From: Bradyrhizobium ottawaense | GTDB lineage: Bacteria; Pseudomonadota; Alphaproteobacteria; Rhizobiales; Xanthobacteraceae | Assembly: GCF_002278135.3 (NCBI RefSeq) | Contig: NZ_CP029425.2 | Span: forward strand, 5,308,001 to 5,372,000 | DNA: 64,000 bases | Direction: 5' to 3' | In this document: positions 54,046 to 63,449 of the stretch, in pieces | Numbering within the stretch: position 1 is the stretch's first letter | Layout: the number at the start of each line of letters is the position of its first letter | Position numbers and translations under genes: made by a program | Notes under the pieces: generated by a model | Database searches by the model: none | Told to the model about the DNA's origin: nothing | What the model saw: only the letters and a program-made list of their open reading frames with translations

Positions 54046-54943
54046 CGGTGTCTCCTTTTCCGACAAGTTGGTCGAGACAGGTTTCGAGAGAGTGGCGCCA
54101 GGCCGGCAATCGAATTCCAAACACGCGCTCCACTTTGGACGAGTCCAGGCGGGAGTTCAGGGGCCTGCGCGCAGCGCAGGGGTACTGCTCAGTCGTGATC
54201 GCTTCCAGCGCCGGCGGCCGCACTCCACGACGGGATAAACCATCGAAAATTGCCTCGGCGAAGCCGTGCCAGCTCGTTGTTCCCTGGCCGGACACATGGA
54301 AGATGCCTGCCGCGATGCGGCGATCATCTGTGATCGACCGCTCTGCGATCTTCAGGAGCGCTGCGGCCAGCTCCGCTGCTGACGTCGGGCTTCCGTGTTG
54401 GTCGCAGACCACCCTTGCGATTGGGCGCGTTTCGGCCAGCCGCAACATCGTCCGAACGAAGTTGCTGCCTGTTGCGCTGTAGATCCAAGACGACCTGACG
54501 ACAGTCGCGAGAGGATGCGCCGCCAGAACGGCCGCCTCGCCGGCCAACTTTGACGCGCCATATGTGTTCAACGGCGCCGGAACGTCGGTCTCGTCGTAAG
54601 CCTCGCTCTTGGCACCGTCAAAGACGTAATCCGTCGATAAATGCACAAGCGGAATGTTTCTCTGCCATGCGACATCCGCTAACGCAGCTGCACCATCGCG
54701 GTTGACACTGAAGGCTTTTCCGACTTCCGACTCTGCCCGATCCACAGCCGTATAAGCCGCGGCATTAATGATCATGCAGGGGGCGATCGAGGCGACCGTC
54801 CTGTCGATCCCGTCCCGGACTTCTAGGTCGAGCTCCTCACGTCCGAGGGCCACTGCAGATAGGCCGCTAAGCGCAGCGAGATCACGAAGGCAACTGCCCA
54901 ATTGGCCGTTTCGACCAGCAATCAGAATCGGTCGTTCGATCAT
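53954..54943 (-). CDS. rmlD: dTDP-4-dehydrorhamnose reductase
   Basis: A 329-residue short-chain-type reductase: [13 protein letters not shown] binds the cofactor, [10 protein letters not shown] carries Thr/Asp, and YGASKLAGE gives Tyr and Lys. It reduces dTDP-4-keto-L-rhamnose to dTDP-L-rhamnose. The family is normally about 290-300 residues; here the C-terminus runs on about 30 residues, in another frame across the start of rmlA, so the native stop may have been lost. GAGG lies 5 nt upstream of the ATG at 54943. Confidence 0.93.
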   Translation of the reverse strand: MIERPILIAGRNGQLGSCLRDLAALSGLSAVALGREELDLEVRDGIDRTVASIAPCMIINAAAYTAVDRAESEVGKAFSVNRDGAAALADVAWQRNIPLVHLSTDYVFDGAKSEAYDETDVPAPLNTYGASKLAGEAAVLAAHPLATVVRSSWIYSATGSNFVRTMLRLAETRPIARVVCDQHGSPTSAAELAAALLKIAERSITDDRRIAAGIFHVSGQGTTSWHGFAEAIFDGLSRRGVRPPALEAITTEQYPCAARRPLNSRLDSSKVERVFGIRLPAWRHSLETCLDQLVGKGDTDAEGNSPGWRQRNAALSDHACGEQAVAAHL

Positions 54944-54950
54944 GGCAACC

Positions 54951-56009
54951 TCAGTGGCGGGTGGCTGGGAGACCAAGGCGCGCGCCGTCGTAGACCATAT
55001 TGCGAGCCCGCGCCCACCAGGCGCCGCTGGCCAGATACCATTCCACCGTGTCGGCGAGACCTTGTTCGAAGCTTCGGGTCGGCTGCCATCCCAGCTCGCT
55101 GCGCGCTTTGGACGCATCGATTGCGTAACGTGCGTCGTGTCCCGGACGGTCCGGCACAAACGAGATCAAGGATCGCCTCGCTGTCGGCCCCGGACGTAGT
55201 CGATCAAGCACGTCACAAATCTGGGTGACTACCTCCAGGTTCGAGCGTTCGCTATCGCCGCCGAAATTGTACTTCTCTCCGGCCCTGCCCTCGAACAGCA
55301 GCCTGATCAGGCCTGCGGCGTGATCGTCGACATGAAGCCAATCGCGCACATTGCTGCCGTCGCCATAGACAGGCAACGGCTTGTGCTCAATCGCGTTGAG
55401 AACCGTCAGGGGAATGAGCTTTTCCGGGAATTGGAATGGTCCGTAATTGTTCGAACAATTGGAGACGATCACCGGCAAGCCATAGGTCTTATACCAGGCG
55501 AGCGCGAGGTGGTCCGAGGCGGCCTTGCTCGCCGAATAGGGTGAACTCGGCCGGTAAGGGGTATCTTCCCGGAAGCAGTCGACCGGCCCCAATGAACCGT
55601 AGACCTCGTCCGTCGACACGTGAATGAACCTGAACTGACTTCGCCTCTGGCTTGAAAGCCCGTCGTAATATCGTCTGGCAGCTTCCAGTAGAGTATAGGT
55701 ACCGACGATGTTGGTGCTAACGAACGCTGCCGAGCCTGTAATCGACCGATCGACATGGCTCTCCGCTGCCAAGTGGATGACTGCGCTTGGCTCCCACTCG
55801 TGAAACAAGCGAGTGACCGCCTCCTGATCGCAGATGTCATGCTGCTCGAATCGATAACAGCTGGTACCTTCGATGGATGCCAGCGAGGCCAAATTGGCCG
55901 CATAGGTCAACTTGTCGACATTGACGACCGAGGCACCGGCTTCCAGCACCAACTGTCGACAGACCGCAGACCCGATAAATCCCGCTCCTCCGGTCACCAG
56001 GACACGCAT
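54951..56009 (-). CDS. rmlB: dTDP-glucose 4,6-dehydratase
   Basis: A 352-residue enzyme: [16 protein letters not shown] for [27 protein letters not shown] with the Asp-Glu catalytic pair and [10 protein letters not shown] with Tyr and Lys; [14 protein letters not shown] is the substrate-binding block. It converts dTDP-glucose to the 4-keto-6-deoxy sugar. AGAGGG 6 nt upstream of 56009; 10 bp after rmlC and 7 bp before rmlD. The 4-keto sugar could also be drawn off by one of the DegT enzymes in this locus. Confidence 0.95.
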   Translation of the reverse strand: MRVLVTGGAGFIGSAVCRQLVLEAGASVVNVDKLTYAANLASLASIEGTSCYRFEQHDICDQEAVTRLFHEWEPSAVIHLAAESHVDRSITGSAAFVSTNIVGTYTLLEAARRYYDGLSSQRRSQFRFIHVSTDEVYGSLGPVDCFREDTPYRPSSPYSASKAASDHLALAWYKTYGLPVIVSNCSNNYGPFQFPEKLIPLTVLNAIEHKPLPVYGDGSNVRDWLHVDDHAAGLIRLLFEGRAGEKYNFGGDSERSNLEVVTQICDVLDRLRPGPTARRSLISFVPDRPGHDARYAIDASKARSELGWQPTRSFEQGLADTVEWYLASGAWWARARNMVYDGARLGLPATRH

Positions 56010-56019
56010 GCCACGCCCT

Positions 56020-56577
56020 CTATTCAAACACTGAAGCAAGCTGGTCGAAACGGGGAAGCGCCCGATCCTTCGGTGAAAGCTGGGCCGCCGAGGCCCTCAC
56101 CGGCCACTCGATAGCCAATTCCGGATCGGCCCAATGGATGCCGGCGTCGTGGTCCGGAGAGTAGACCTCGTCGACCTTGTAAAAGACCGTAGTTTGAGGC
56201 TCGAGCGTACAGAAACCGTGAGCGAACCCTTTTGGAACGAGCAACTGCTCGTCAGTCTCGCTATCCAGTTTGACCGAGACGTGCCGGCCGAATGTCGGCG
56301 ACCGCCGCCGAAGGTCGACCACCACGTCAACGATCGCTCCCCTTAACACGCGAACCAGCTTGGTCTGCGCGAAAGGAGGCTGCTGGAAGTGCAATCCGCG
56401 AACCGTCCCGACTCGCTCCGAGCAGGATTGATTGTCTTGGATGAAATCGTGAGAAATTCCTCTTTCGGCGAAAGCAGAGCGACGAAACGTCTCGCAAAAA
56501 TAGCCGCGCGTATCGGAAAAGCGTTTCGATCGGACCAGCTTGACATCCGGAATCGCCAAACTTCGCACTTCCAGCAT
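56020..56577 (-). CDS. rmlC: dTDP-4-dehydrorhamnose 3,5-epimerase
   Basis: A 185-residue cupin: [13 protein letters not shown], then [11 protein letters not shown] with catalytic His63, [14 protein letters not shown], and [14 protein letters not shown] with the Tyr used in epimerisation. It inverts C3 and C5 of dTDP-4-keto-6-deoxyglucose. First gene of the rmlCBDA operon; GGAG lies 9 nt upstream of the ATG. Divergent from the tyrosine autokinase gene across an AT-rich region. Confidence 0.95.
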   Translation of the reverse strand: MLEVRSLAIPDVKLVRSKRFSDTRGYFCETFRRSAFAERGISHDFIQDNQSCSERVGTVRGLHFQQPPFAQTKLVRVLRGAIVDVVVDLRRRSPTFGRHVSVKLDSETDEQLLVPKGFAHGFCTLEPQTTVFYKVDEVYSPDHDAGIHWADPELAIEWPVRASAAQLSPKDRALPRFDQLASVFE

Positions 56578-56875
56578 GACCGCACGCTCCGATAAGCGGC
56601 GCTAGCGCCCGGACGGTCGGCCTATTCTCCCCATGTCCTCCCAACTGAGCGGCGCAGCAGACCAAGTCCGCCTCGCTCAGTTCGCGACAAATATCGGGTT
56701 TAATCGGACGCCGGCCCTTCATCGAGTTAATTTCCAGACAATTAATGCCTGAGCCAGATTTAATTGGCAATACAAAATTTATCAGATATATTATTTTAAA
56801 TACGGCCGCGGATTCGAATTATCGCCTACGGCCCCGTGCTCCCGCGCGACTGTCAATAGCCGAGAGAATTGTCCG
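56578..56875. promoter_or_regulatory. Divergent promoter region between rml genes and autokinase gene
   Basis: AT-rich from about 56700 to 56815, with ATTTAAT at 56758-56764 and TTAATTTCC, CAATTAATG and TATATTATTTTAAAT nearby. A 147-codon minus-strand frame crosses this region and rmlC and is rejected as a shadow. Probably holds promoters in both directions. Confidence 0.6.
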
Positions 56876-59209
56876 ATGCTTCAGACCAATACGCTCCAAA
56901 CCGATGGGGCACGTCTGCCCTCCTCCATGCCAATGCAGGCGGATCGCCAAGACGCCGCGGGCATCGGCGAGCTCATTAAATTGGCGCTCGTCTTTATAAG
57001 GCGGCAATACCTCGTCATCATTTTCACCACCGTCCTGGCAGGTGCCGCCAGCCTGATATATCTCCGACTGGTTTCGCCGGCCTACACGGCGCAGGTTCAG
57101 GTCCTGTTCGAAAACCCGAGGGCACAATTCCTCCAGAAGCAATCGTTGCTCTCCGAACCGATCGTCGATGTCACTCAGATCGAAACGCAGCTGCAGATCA
57201 TCAAGTCGCAGGCAACCGCTGCGGCCGTGATCAAGCAGCTAAAATTGGGCGATCATCCGGATTTCAAGGAGTCCCGGTCGCTGCAGTCCTGGCTACTGAG
57301 CTGGCTTCGACGATGGCGATCGAATGCGTCGGAAGCTGCGCAATCTGCCGCGCCAGAGCAACTCTCAGAAGCCGCCATTGCGAGCTTTCTGGATCGCCTA
57401 TCTGCAGGTCGAGTTGGCTACAGTCACGTTATTGAAGTCAACTTCACCTCGAGCGATCCAGCGCTAGCGGCGGAAATCGCGAACGCAATTGCCAAAGCCT
57501 ACATCAACGATCAGCTCGACGCGAAATTTGAAGCCAGCCGCACTGCAACAAATTGGCTGCGGGAACGGCTGCGAAACCTCGGTGAGGAGGCGTTGACCGC
57601 CGAACGTGCCGTTGACGCTTACAAATCTCAGAACAACATCGTTTCGCCCGGTGGAAAACCGATCGACGAGCAGCAGATCACGGAACTCAATACTCGGCTG
57701 GCTACCGCCCGTGCGCAGAGTTCGGAGGCTGCGGCCAAGCTGTCCCGCTACGAAACTCTCCTCGGCACCGACCCGGCAAAACCATCCGCGATAAGCAATC
57801 TGGATGCCATCGGCTCCGACGCGATGAACAGTCCAATCATTACGTCGCTACGCCAGCAATATCTCGAACTCTCCAGGCGTGAGGCCGAGTTATCGGCACG
57901 CGTCGGGCGCGACCATCTGGCGGTCGTTAACGTCCGAAACAGGCTCCGTGAATTTCGGGTCTCCATTCTAGACGAGGTGAGGAGACTTTCCGAGATCAGC
58001 CGCAGCGAAGCCGAACTCGCAAAGCAACGGCAGCAGGAGATCGAAAAACGTCTGTCCGTTGCCATTGCGCAGTCGCGCCTCACGAACTCGGCAGAGCTGA
58101 CGATAAGAGATTTGGAAAGTCGCGCAAAAAGCCTGCGGGCCCTCTACGATACCTTCCTTCAGCAGTACATGGGCTCGACGCAACAGGAGACCTTCCCTAT
58201 CTCTGAAACCCGGGTCATCTTCCCCGCCTCCGCCGCTCAAACCAAGAGCAAACCGAAGACGAAGGTCGTGCTGAGTTTCGGTCTTCTGGGTGGCCTCGCG
58301 CTGGGACTACTGCTCGGTTTCGTGAGAGACGTAATGGACCGCGTTTTCCGTACCTCTTCCCAGCTCGAGGCCGCGCTGGAACTGCCGTGCCTGTCTCTCG
58401 TGCCAATCCTGAACTTACCCAAGCCGCAGAGGCCGTCAGCCCGGCTTCAACAGACGCAGGAAGACTCGAGCCAACGAATACTTTCGACCGCTCCGGACAT
58501 TCATCGCGCCGTCGTAGGCATGCCCCTGTCTCGGTACACGGAGGCCATCCGTGCGATCAAGATTGCGATCGATCACAGCCCGGCAAAGACCCCCAACCAG
58601 GTGATTGGCCTGACGTCAGCTCTCCCAAACGAAGGCAAGACCACGATTGCTGCTTCCGTGGCGCAACTTATCGGACACAGCGGGAAGAAGGTCATCATAG
58701 TGGACTGCGATCTCCGGAATCCATCGCTCTCGGCCCGTCTCGTCCCGAAGGCGGTGGATGGCATTATTGAAGTCATGAACGGTGATCGCCCACTCGAGGA
58801 GGTGGTATGGCGGGATCCGAGGACAAATCTTGCCGTTCTTCCGGCCGTTCAACGCGGGCCCGTACTTCACTCGAGCGAACTTCTGTCCGACAGCGCGATA
58901 TGCAAGCTCTTTGATCGCCTGCGACAAAGCTATGACTATGTCATTGTAGATCTTCCGCCGCTGAGTCCGCTTGTCGACGTACGGGTCACGGCGCCTCTGA
59001 TCGATTGTTACGTTCTCGTCGTCGAGTGGGGACGCACCAAGATCGAGGTCGTTCAGCATGCACTGCACACTGCCCCGACGATCTCGGACTCGCTGATCGG
59101 CGCAGTCTTGAACAAGACGGACATCAAGGCAATGGCGCGATACGACACCCATCGAAGCGACTACTACGACGACAGTCACTATGTTCGTTACGGTCTTTCG
59201 AGCTCTTGA
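56876..59209 (+). CDS. ExoP/Wzc-type chain-length regulator and tyrosine autokinase
   Basis: A 777-residue inner-membrane protein. First membrane segment about 43-65, Wzz-type periplasmic domain with a long coiled coil (about 225-430), second membrane segment about 460-482, then a cytoplasmic BY-kinase: Walker A (ALPNEGKTT, about 582-590), Walker A' (VIIVDCDLRNPS, about 606-618), Walker B (YVIVDLPPL, about 688-696). The C-terminus has a tyrosine cluster (SDYYDDSHYVRY), the usual autophosphorylation tail. It controls polymerisation and export of the polysaccharide. First gene of the plus-strand set with the polymerase-like protein and the initiating transferase. No separate phosphatase is seen in the window. 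Confidence 0.94.
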   Translation: MLQTNTLQTDGARLPSSMPMQADRQDAAGIGELIKLALVFIRRQYLVIIFTTVLAGAASLIYLRLVSPAYTAQVQVLFENPRAQFLQKQSLLSEPIVDVTQIETQLQIIKSQATAAAVIKQLKLGDHPDFKESRSLQSWLLSWLRRWRSNASEAAQSAAPEQLSEAAIASFLDRLSAGRVGYSHVIEVNFTSSDPALAAEIANAIAKAYINDQLDAKFEASRTATNWLRERLRNLGEEALTAERAVDAYKSQNNIVSPGGKPIDEQQITELNTRLATARAQSSEAAAKLSRYETLLGTDPAKPSAISNLDAIGSDAMNSPIITSLRQQYLELSRREAELSARVGRDHLAVVNVRNRLREFRVSILDEVRRLSEISRSEAELAKQRQQEIEKRLSVAIAQSRLTNSAELTIRDLESRAKSLRALYDTFLQQYMGSTQQETFPISETRVIFPASAAQTKSKPKTKVVLSFGLLGGLALGLLLGFVRDVMDRVFRTSSQLEAALELPCLSLVPILNLPKPQRPSARLQQTQEDSSQRILSTAPDIHRAVVGMPLSRYTEAIRAIKIAIDHSPAKTPNQVIGLTSALPNEGKTTIAASVAQLIGHSGKKVIIVDCDLRNPSLSARLVPKAVDGIIEVMNGDRPLEEVVWRDPRTNLAVLPAVQRGPVLHSSELLSDSAICKLFDRLRQSYDYVIVDLPPLSPLVDVRVTAPLIDCYVLVVEWGRTKIEVVQHALHTAPTISDSLIGAVLNKTDIKAMARYDTHRSDYYDDSHYVRYGLSSS

Positions 59210-59304
59210 GCGGCCCCCTCGCCGCGCACCATCACGATTTGCGCGTTAGACGGTCTGCCGATCGGAGCATCCGGAGGAACGTCAAGCCAGAGAGGTGACG
59301 TGGT

Positions 59305-61404
59305 ATGCTCGTCAGGTTCCTGATGCTGGCACTCGTTGTGTCCGTCGCAGCAGCTTTTGCAATGCCCGAGATCCCGCAGCAGCGAGCTCTATCCTCTGCT
59401 CTCCTCGCGACGGCGGTGCTGGCAACCGCAATCTTCGCCTCATCCTCCGCAATCGCGAGTCTGGTACGGCGGTCGGGACTCGTTCTCATCCTCATTCTCG
59501 CTGTACCGGCGATTTACATGGCCGTCCAGCTCGCGCCAGTTCCTGTCCACGGCCTCGGCAATCCGATATGGGAAACGGCATCGGCCGCCTTGAATGCTCC
59601 CCTCGCCGAACGGCTCACGGTGGACGTCCGTGCAACCGTGCAGGCATTCTTGCACTACAGCACTGCCGTCGCCCTCGCGCTCATCACGACCGTCGTCGCG
59701 CTGGACAGACAGCGTGCGTGGCAACTCCTCTCCATGCTGGTCGCGATCTCGACGATCGTCAGTGCGTACCTGCTGTTGCGGCAGACGATCGGAGCGGACG
59801 GTTTCTCGCGCGGCGATACTCCTGTCCTCGCAGCGACCGGCGCAGTCCCGGCAGTGCTGGGGCTGGTGCTGTCCGCAGCGATGATGACCCGTGCGTTCGA
59901 GGACCGCCGCCGTGTCAAGCAACGCCCATTTCGAGTGGCAACGACCCCTTGGTTCGCACTCCTCGCGACACTTCTCTGTCTGTCGGCAATCCTCGCCAGC
60001 GGAGACGGGATGGGAACGGCCACAGCGGCATTGCTCGGAGTGGGAATCGTGCTCGCCGCGTTCGCGATCCGGAACTGGTTCTCTGGGGTTTGGGGTATCG
60101 CGAGCGTCCTGGCCACGGCTGCCGTGTTGTTTCTGGCGGCCTTCACCCTCATGCCGATAAGGCCTAATGCCGATCTGACAGTCGCCCTGTCCGAGCACCC
60201 CCCGGGGGCGACTGAGCGGATGTTGCAGGATGCCGGCCATGCCGGCTCCGGCGCGGGAACCTACGCGGCATTGCTGCCAATCCATCGCGATATTGCCGCG
60301 CCGTTGTCACGAGAGCGCCCGACGGCTGCCGCGGCCATCGCAATCGAGATGGGCCGCCCCTTTCTGTACGGCGTGTTGATCGTTGCGGTGGTTGGCGCCG
60401 GGGCCTTGCTCAGATGCTCCCTGCGGCGAAGGCATGACTACGTCTACGCGGCCATTGGCGCCGGCGCTGCGACTTCGTTGGTTGTGCTGGCCTTGGTCGA
60501 AGACGGCATTCTCGAGTTCGGCGCATCGCTGTTGGCTGCCGCGCTGTTCGGACTTGCGGTCGCCCAAAGCCAGCGTGATACAGGCGCCGTAACCGAGCAG
60601 TCGCGGTCGGCGCGGCCCGTCGTTGGACTGGATAGTCCGGGCCCGGCATGCGCGCCAATACGCTCATATGGGATTGGCAATGCATCGATGCGTGTTGGAT
60701 TGGGCACCATCGCAGTCGCGCTGATCGCGCAAACGGTCTGGCTGCTCGCTCAGCCGTCGTATCCCGGCGGTTTGCCGGTTGAAGCGCTCGTTCCCAATGA
60801 TGCCTCACGCCAAGCACTTCTGAGAGTGCTGCCGCAGAACTCACTGCGCAGTGATGGAGATTTGCGGTCTGGGAGACCCGCTGCCGCCCCACAGCCCGCG
60901 GCCAATGGAGCAGCCGCCTCAAGACCGGAGTTCGGAGTCCATCCTGCCGCGCCGACTGTACTGGCGCAGGCACTGCGGTCCTCGCCATTACGAGGGGATC
61001 TTTGGCTCATGCTTGCGGCACTGTCGAGGGAACAAAGATCGGTCGAATACGACGTCGCGGCCTTGCTGAAACTCTCATACTACACAGCTCCAAACGATCT
61101 GGCCCTGCTTCCGCTACGACTGACTGCCGCTCTCGGCGAGGCTTCGGTCGTCAGCGATCCCGAATTGCGTGAACTGGTGCAGCGCGACGCCAAGATTGCC
61201 TTTGCTAGGCAGCCCGCTCTTCGACCCGCTCTCATTGCTGCCTATCAATCGGCGTCGGCGGAGGGGAAGGCCCTGGTGGACAATCTGATTTCGGAATGGG
61301 ATTCAGCAGCTCTTCAAAGCATGCGCAAGGAAGTCCCGATCCCGGGACCTAAAACGGATCCACCTTTGCCGAGCCGGACATGGGGTCGAGGGGCGGCGCG
61401 GTAG
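59305..61404 (+). CDS. Polytopic membrane protein, probable polysaccharide polymerase
   Basis: A 699-residue protein with about ten hydrophobic segments in residues 1-400, a further one at about 455-475, and a soluble, helical C-terminal half (about 490-690) without a named domain. The first half has the layout of Wzy/O-antigen-ligase-like proteins, with a large loop holding GSGAGTYAALLP (a pattern like the ligase H/G loop). GAGGTG lies about 9 nt upstream. Its place between the autokinase and the initiating transferase fits a polymerase or an export partner. The C-terminal half is unusual for Wzy. Confidence 0.6.
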   Translation: MLVRFLMLALVVSVAAAFAMPEIPQQRALSSALLATAVLATAIFASSSAIASLVRRSGLVLILILAVPAIYMAVQLAPVPVHGLGNPIWETASAALNAPLAERLTVDVRATVQAFLHYSTAVALALITTVVALDRQRAWQLLSMLVAISTIVSAYLLLRQTIGADGFSRGDTPVLAATGAVPAVLGLVLSAAMMTRAFEDRRRVKQRPFRVATTPWFALLATLLCLSAILASGDGMGTATAALLGVGIVLAAFAIRNWFSGVWGIASVLATAAVLFLAAFTLMPIRPNADLTVALSEHPPGATERMLQDAGHAGSGAGTYAALLPIHRDIAAPLSRERPTAAAAIAIEMGRPFLYGVLIVAVVGAGALLRCSLRRRHDYVYAAIGAGAATSLVVLALVEDGILEFGASLLAAALFGLAVAQSQRDTGAVTEQSRSARPVVGLDSPGPACAPIRSYGIGNASMRVGLGTIAVALIAQTVWLLAQPSYPGGLPVEALVPNDASRQALLRVLPQNSLRSDGDLRSGRPAAAPQPAANGAAASRPEFGVHPAAPTVLAQALRSSPLRGDLWLMLAALSREQRSVEYDVAALLKLSYYTAPNDLALLPLRLTAALGEASVVSDPELRELVQRDAKIAFARQPALRPALIAAYQSASAEGKALVDNLISEWDSAALQSMRKEVPIPGPKTDPPLPSRTWGRGAAR

Positions 61405-61550
61405 TTCCAAACCCGTTCCGCTTCGATGGGCAGTTCTTCGAGCACGCGCCAGATCCGAAGAGCGTCATTTGGTATCATTTAAATGAAGATATTTTGCTTG
61501 ATATATTCAATATTAATAATAAATTAAATGCGAATTCCGAGTGCCCCGCC
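61405..61550. promoter_or_regulatory. AT-rich leader before the glycosylphosphotransferase gene
   Basis: Holds ATTTAAATGAAGATATTTTG-like AT-rich sequence and ATTAAAT (61523-61529). The frame of the next gene stays open through it, but the composition points to a promoter, so the start was placed at 61551. Confidence 0.5.
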
Positions 61551-63020
61551 ATGAACTTCGTGAACCGGCACCTCCCCGATCGAAACGATACGGCTCGTGT
61601 CAGCCTCGAGCCGTCGGTGTCCTCCAGGCATAAATGGCCCCTCCGTTATGACTGGATCGAACCTGTTGCACTCTGTGCCGATATCGCGACGATTTTGTTG
61701 GCCAGCATCGTCTCCACATTACTGTACCGGCTCCAAAACGGGCAAGCTGAGGGAGACCATGGCAACGCATTTGGCTTAGCGCTGGTCAGCGCAGCTTGCG
61801 TTGCATCCGTGCTGAAGGCTCAAGGTCTTTATCGCCCGATTGAGCTCCTCGTCCTCAAAAATCAGGTTCGGGCCGTCTGCGTGACGTGGGCGTCATTACT
61901 GCTCTTGATTTGGGCCGCCGACGGCTTTGCAATTCGGCCGGGCGTATCTCAGGAAGCAGGCCCGCTCTTCGCCATCCTTGGCCTGGGGTTGCTTGTAGCC
62001 GAGCGATGGGCTGTCAAATCGCTGCTGATAAGAGGCCTGAGCGAAAGAAGATTTGCCAGCACGAATATCGTTCTAATCACGGACCAGCCGCTTTCGAAAA
62101 ATGCCGGCCTACCGGAAACCTTGGCTATGCATGGATATTGCATCCAGGGGCGGTTCAGCCTGCCGCCCATTGGGTTCGGTCCCGCCGGTCGCAAGCGCCT
62201 CACGTCTCGCGTAATCGACCACATTCGCAACGCCCGGCTCGACCAGGTGGTGGTCGAAGCCAGCCCGGAGCGATGGCCCGAGCTTCGGGCATTTGTTGCC
62301 GAGTTGCGGGTATTACCGTTTCCGGTCATATTCGTGCCGGTCGGCACAACAGCCGAATTGCTACGACATCCTACGCGCAGCCTTGGTAGTGCCGTTTGCG
62401 TAGAATTGCAGCGCGGTCCCCTTACCCCGTTCGAGTGCGCGGCCAAGCGAATCATTGATATCCTTGGCGCGGGGCTCGCCTTGGCGATATCCGCACCGCT
62501 GCTTGCGCTTGCCGCAATCGCAATCAAGCTGGATTCTCCCGGCCCCGTGTTCTTCCGGCAACAACGCTGTGGTTTTAATGGTCGGACATTCTTGATCCGC
62601 AAATTTCGGACCATGCACGTGCTCGAGGACGGCAGCGTGATAGTTCAGGCCACCCCGGTCGACCAACGCATCACCCGCGTGGGCAGATGGCTGCGTCGGT
62701 CTAGTTTCGATGAACTGCCGCAACTGCTGAATGTGCTCGAGGGCAGCATGTCGCTGGTGGGTCCGCGCCCCCACGCCTTGGCCCACGACGGACAGTTTGA
62801 CAAGCTCGTGCGAAACTACGCGTTTCGTCGCAGGGTCAGGCCAGGACTGACTGGATGGGCCCAGATCCACGGCTGCCGCGGCGCAACACCTACAGCGTCC
62901 ATGATCGAAGCACGTGTACAGTACGACCTCTGGTACGTCGACAATTGGAGCCTTCGGCTGGATCTCGCAATCCTGTTGCAAACTCCGATGGAGGTCTTGC
63001 GGGGCCGCAACGCCTACTAG
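61551..63020 (+). CDS. Polyprenyl glycosylphosphotransferase (initiating enzyme)
   Basis: A 489-residue WcaJ/WbaP-type protein: four to five N-terminal membrane segments (about 35-160), a central CoA-binding-like domain, and the catalytic bacterial sugar transferase domain from about 295: [51 protein letters not shown] with the Asp-Glu pair, [10 protein letters not shown] and [10 protein letters not shown]. It puts a hexose-1-phosphate (usually glucose or galactose) on undecaprenyl phosphate to start each repeat unit. Ribosome binding site weak; an upstream in-frame start at 61380 would put an AT-rich stretch into the coding region. Confidence 0.92.
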   Translation: MNFVNRHLPDRNDTARVSLEPSVSSRHKWPLRYDWIEPVALCADIATILLASIVSTLLYRLQNGQAEGDHGNAFGLALVSAACVASVLKAQGLYRPIELLVLKNQVRAVCVTWASLLLLIWAADGFAIRPGVSQEAGPLFAILGLGLLVAERWAVKSLLIRGLSERRFASTNIVLITDQPLSKNAGLPETLAMHGYCIQGRFSLPPIGFGPAGRKRLTSRVIDHIRNARLDQVVVEASPERWPELRAFVAELRVLPFPVIFVPVGTTAELLRHPTRSLGSAVCVELQRGPLTPFECAAKRIIDILGAGLALAISAPLLALAAIAIKLDSPGPVFFRQQRCGFNGRTFLIRKFRTMHVLEDGSVIVQATPVDQRITRVGRWLRRSSFDELPQLLNVLEGSMSLVGPRPHALAHDGQFDKLVRNYAFRRRVRPGLTGWAQIHGCRGATPTASMIEARVQYDLWYVDNWSLRLDLAILLQTPMEVLRGRNAY

Positions 63021-63074
63021 GCTCGGTCCCCGCTCAAAGTGCCAAGCTGCGCCGACTGCTGGCGTAACGACGTC

Positions 63075-63449
63075 TCACGCCCGCTGCCGAAGCTTCGGAG
63101 TCGCTGCCCCTATGCGAAACTCCTCGATCCGTCGGCCGGATTTCATGGCAGCAACCAACCACCGCGGCCGCTTGCCACGTCCTGACCAGGTTTCAGAAGT
63201 CTGGGGGTTGCGGTACTTCGGCAGCACACGCGGATATTTGCGCCTCTGCTTGCCGGTCGGGGAGACGGCCGGCCCGCCTGTTTCGCCTGTTTCGAACACG
63301 GCCATTCCCCCTCCGAGAACCGCCAGGCGCTTCTCCAGTTCCTGCTTTTCCGCCTTGATCCGATCCGACAAAATGCCGCTAATTTCCTCATGAAGCGACC
63401 ATAGATCGTCCAGAGACATCGCTTCTAGTTCGAGCTTCTTGGTCGACAT
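63075..63449 (-). CDS. H-NS-like nucleoid protein (second copy)
   Basis: A 124-residue protein: N-terminal helical part (LEAMSLDDLWSLHEEISGILSDRI, then a charged coiled coil) and a C-terminal DNA-binding motif (YPRVLPKYRNP, ETWSGRGKRPRWL). The DNA-binding part is nearly the same as in the copy at 10106-10450 (PKY-x-NP, ETWSGRGK-x-PRWL), the N-terminal part less so. It converges with the initiating transferase gene and has an ATTTAAT site (63473-63479) just upstream, which suggests possible autoregulation or cross-regulation. Confidence 0.88.
   Translation of the reverse strand: MSTKKLELEAMSLDDLWSLHEEISGILSDRIKAEKQELEKRLAVLGGGMAVFETGETGGPAVSPTGKQRRKYPRVLPKYRNPQTSETWSGRGKRPRWLVAAMKSGRRIEEFRIGAATPKLRQRA

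Noticed and set aside
56327..56770. 147-codon minus-strand frame over the rmlC start and promoter region
   Set aside because: Overlaps rmlC in a different frame and spans the AT-rich promoter region; no motif.
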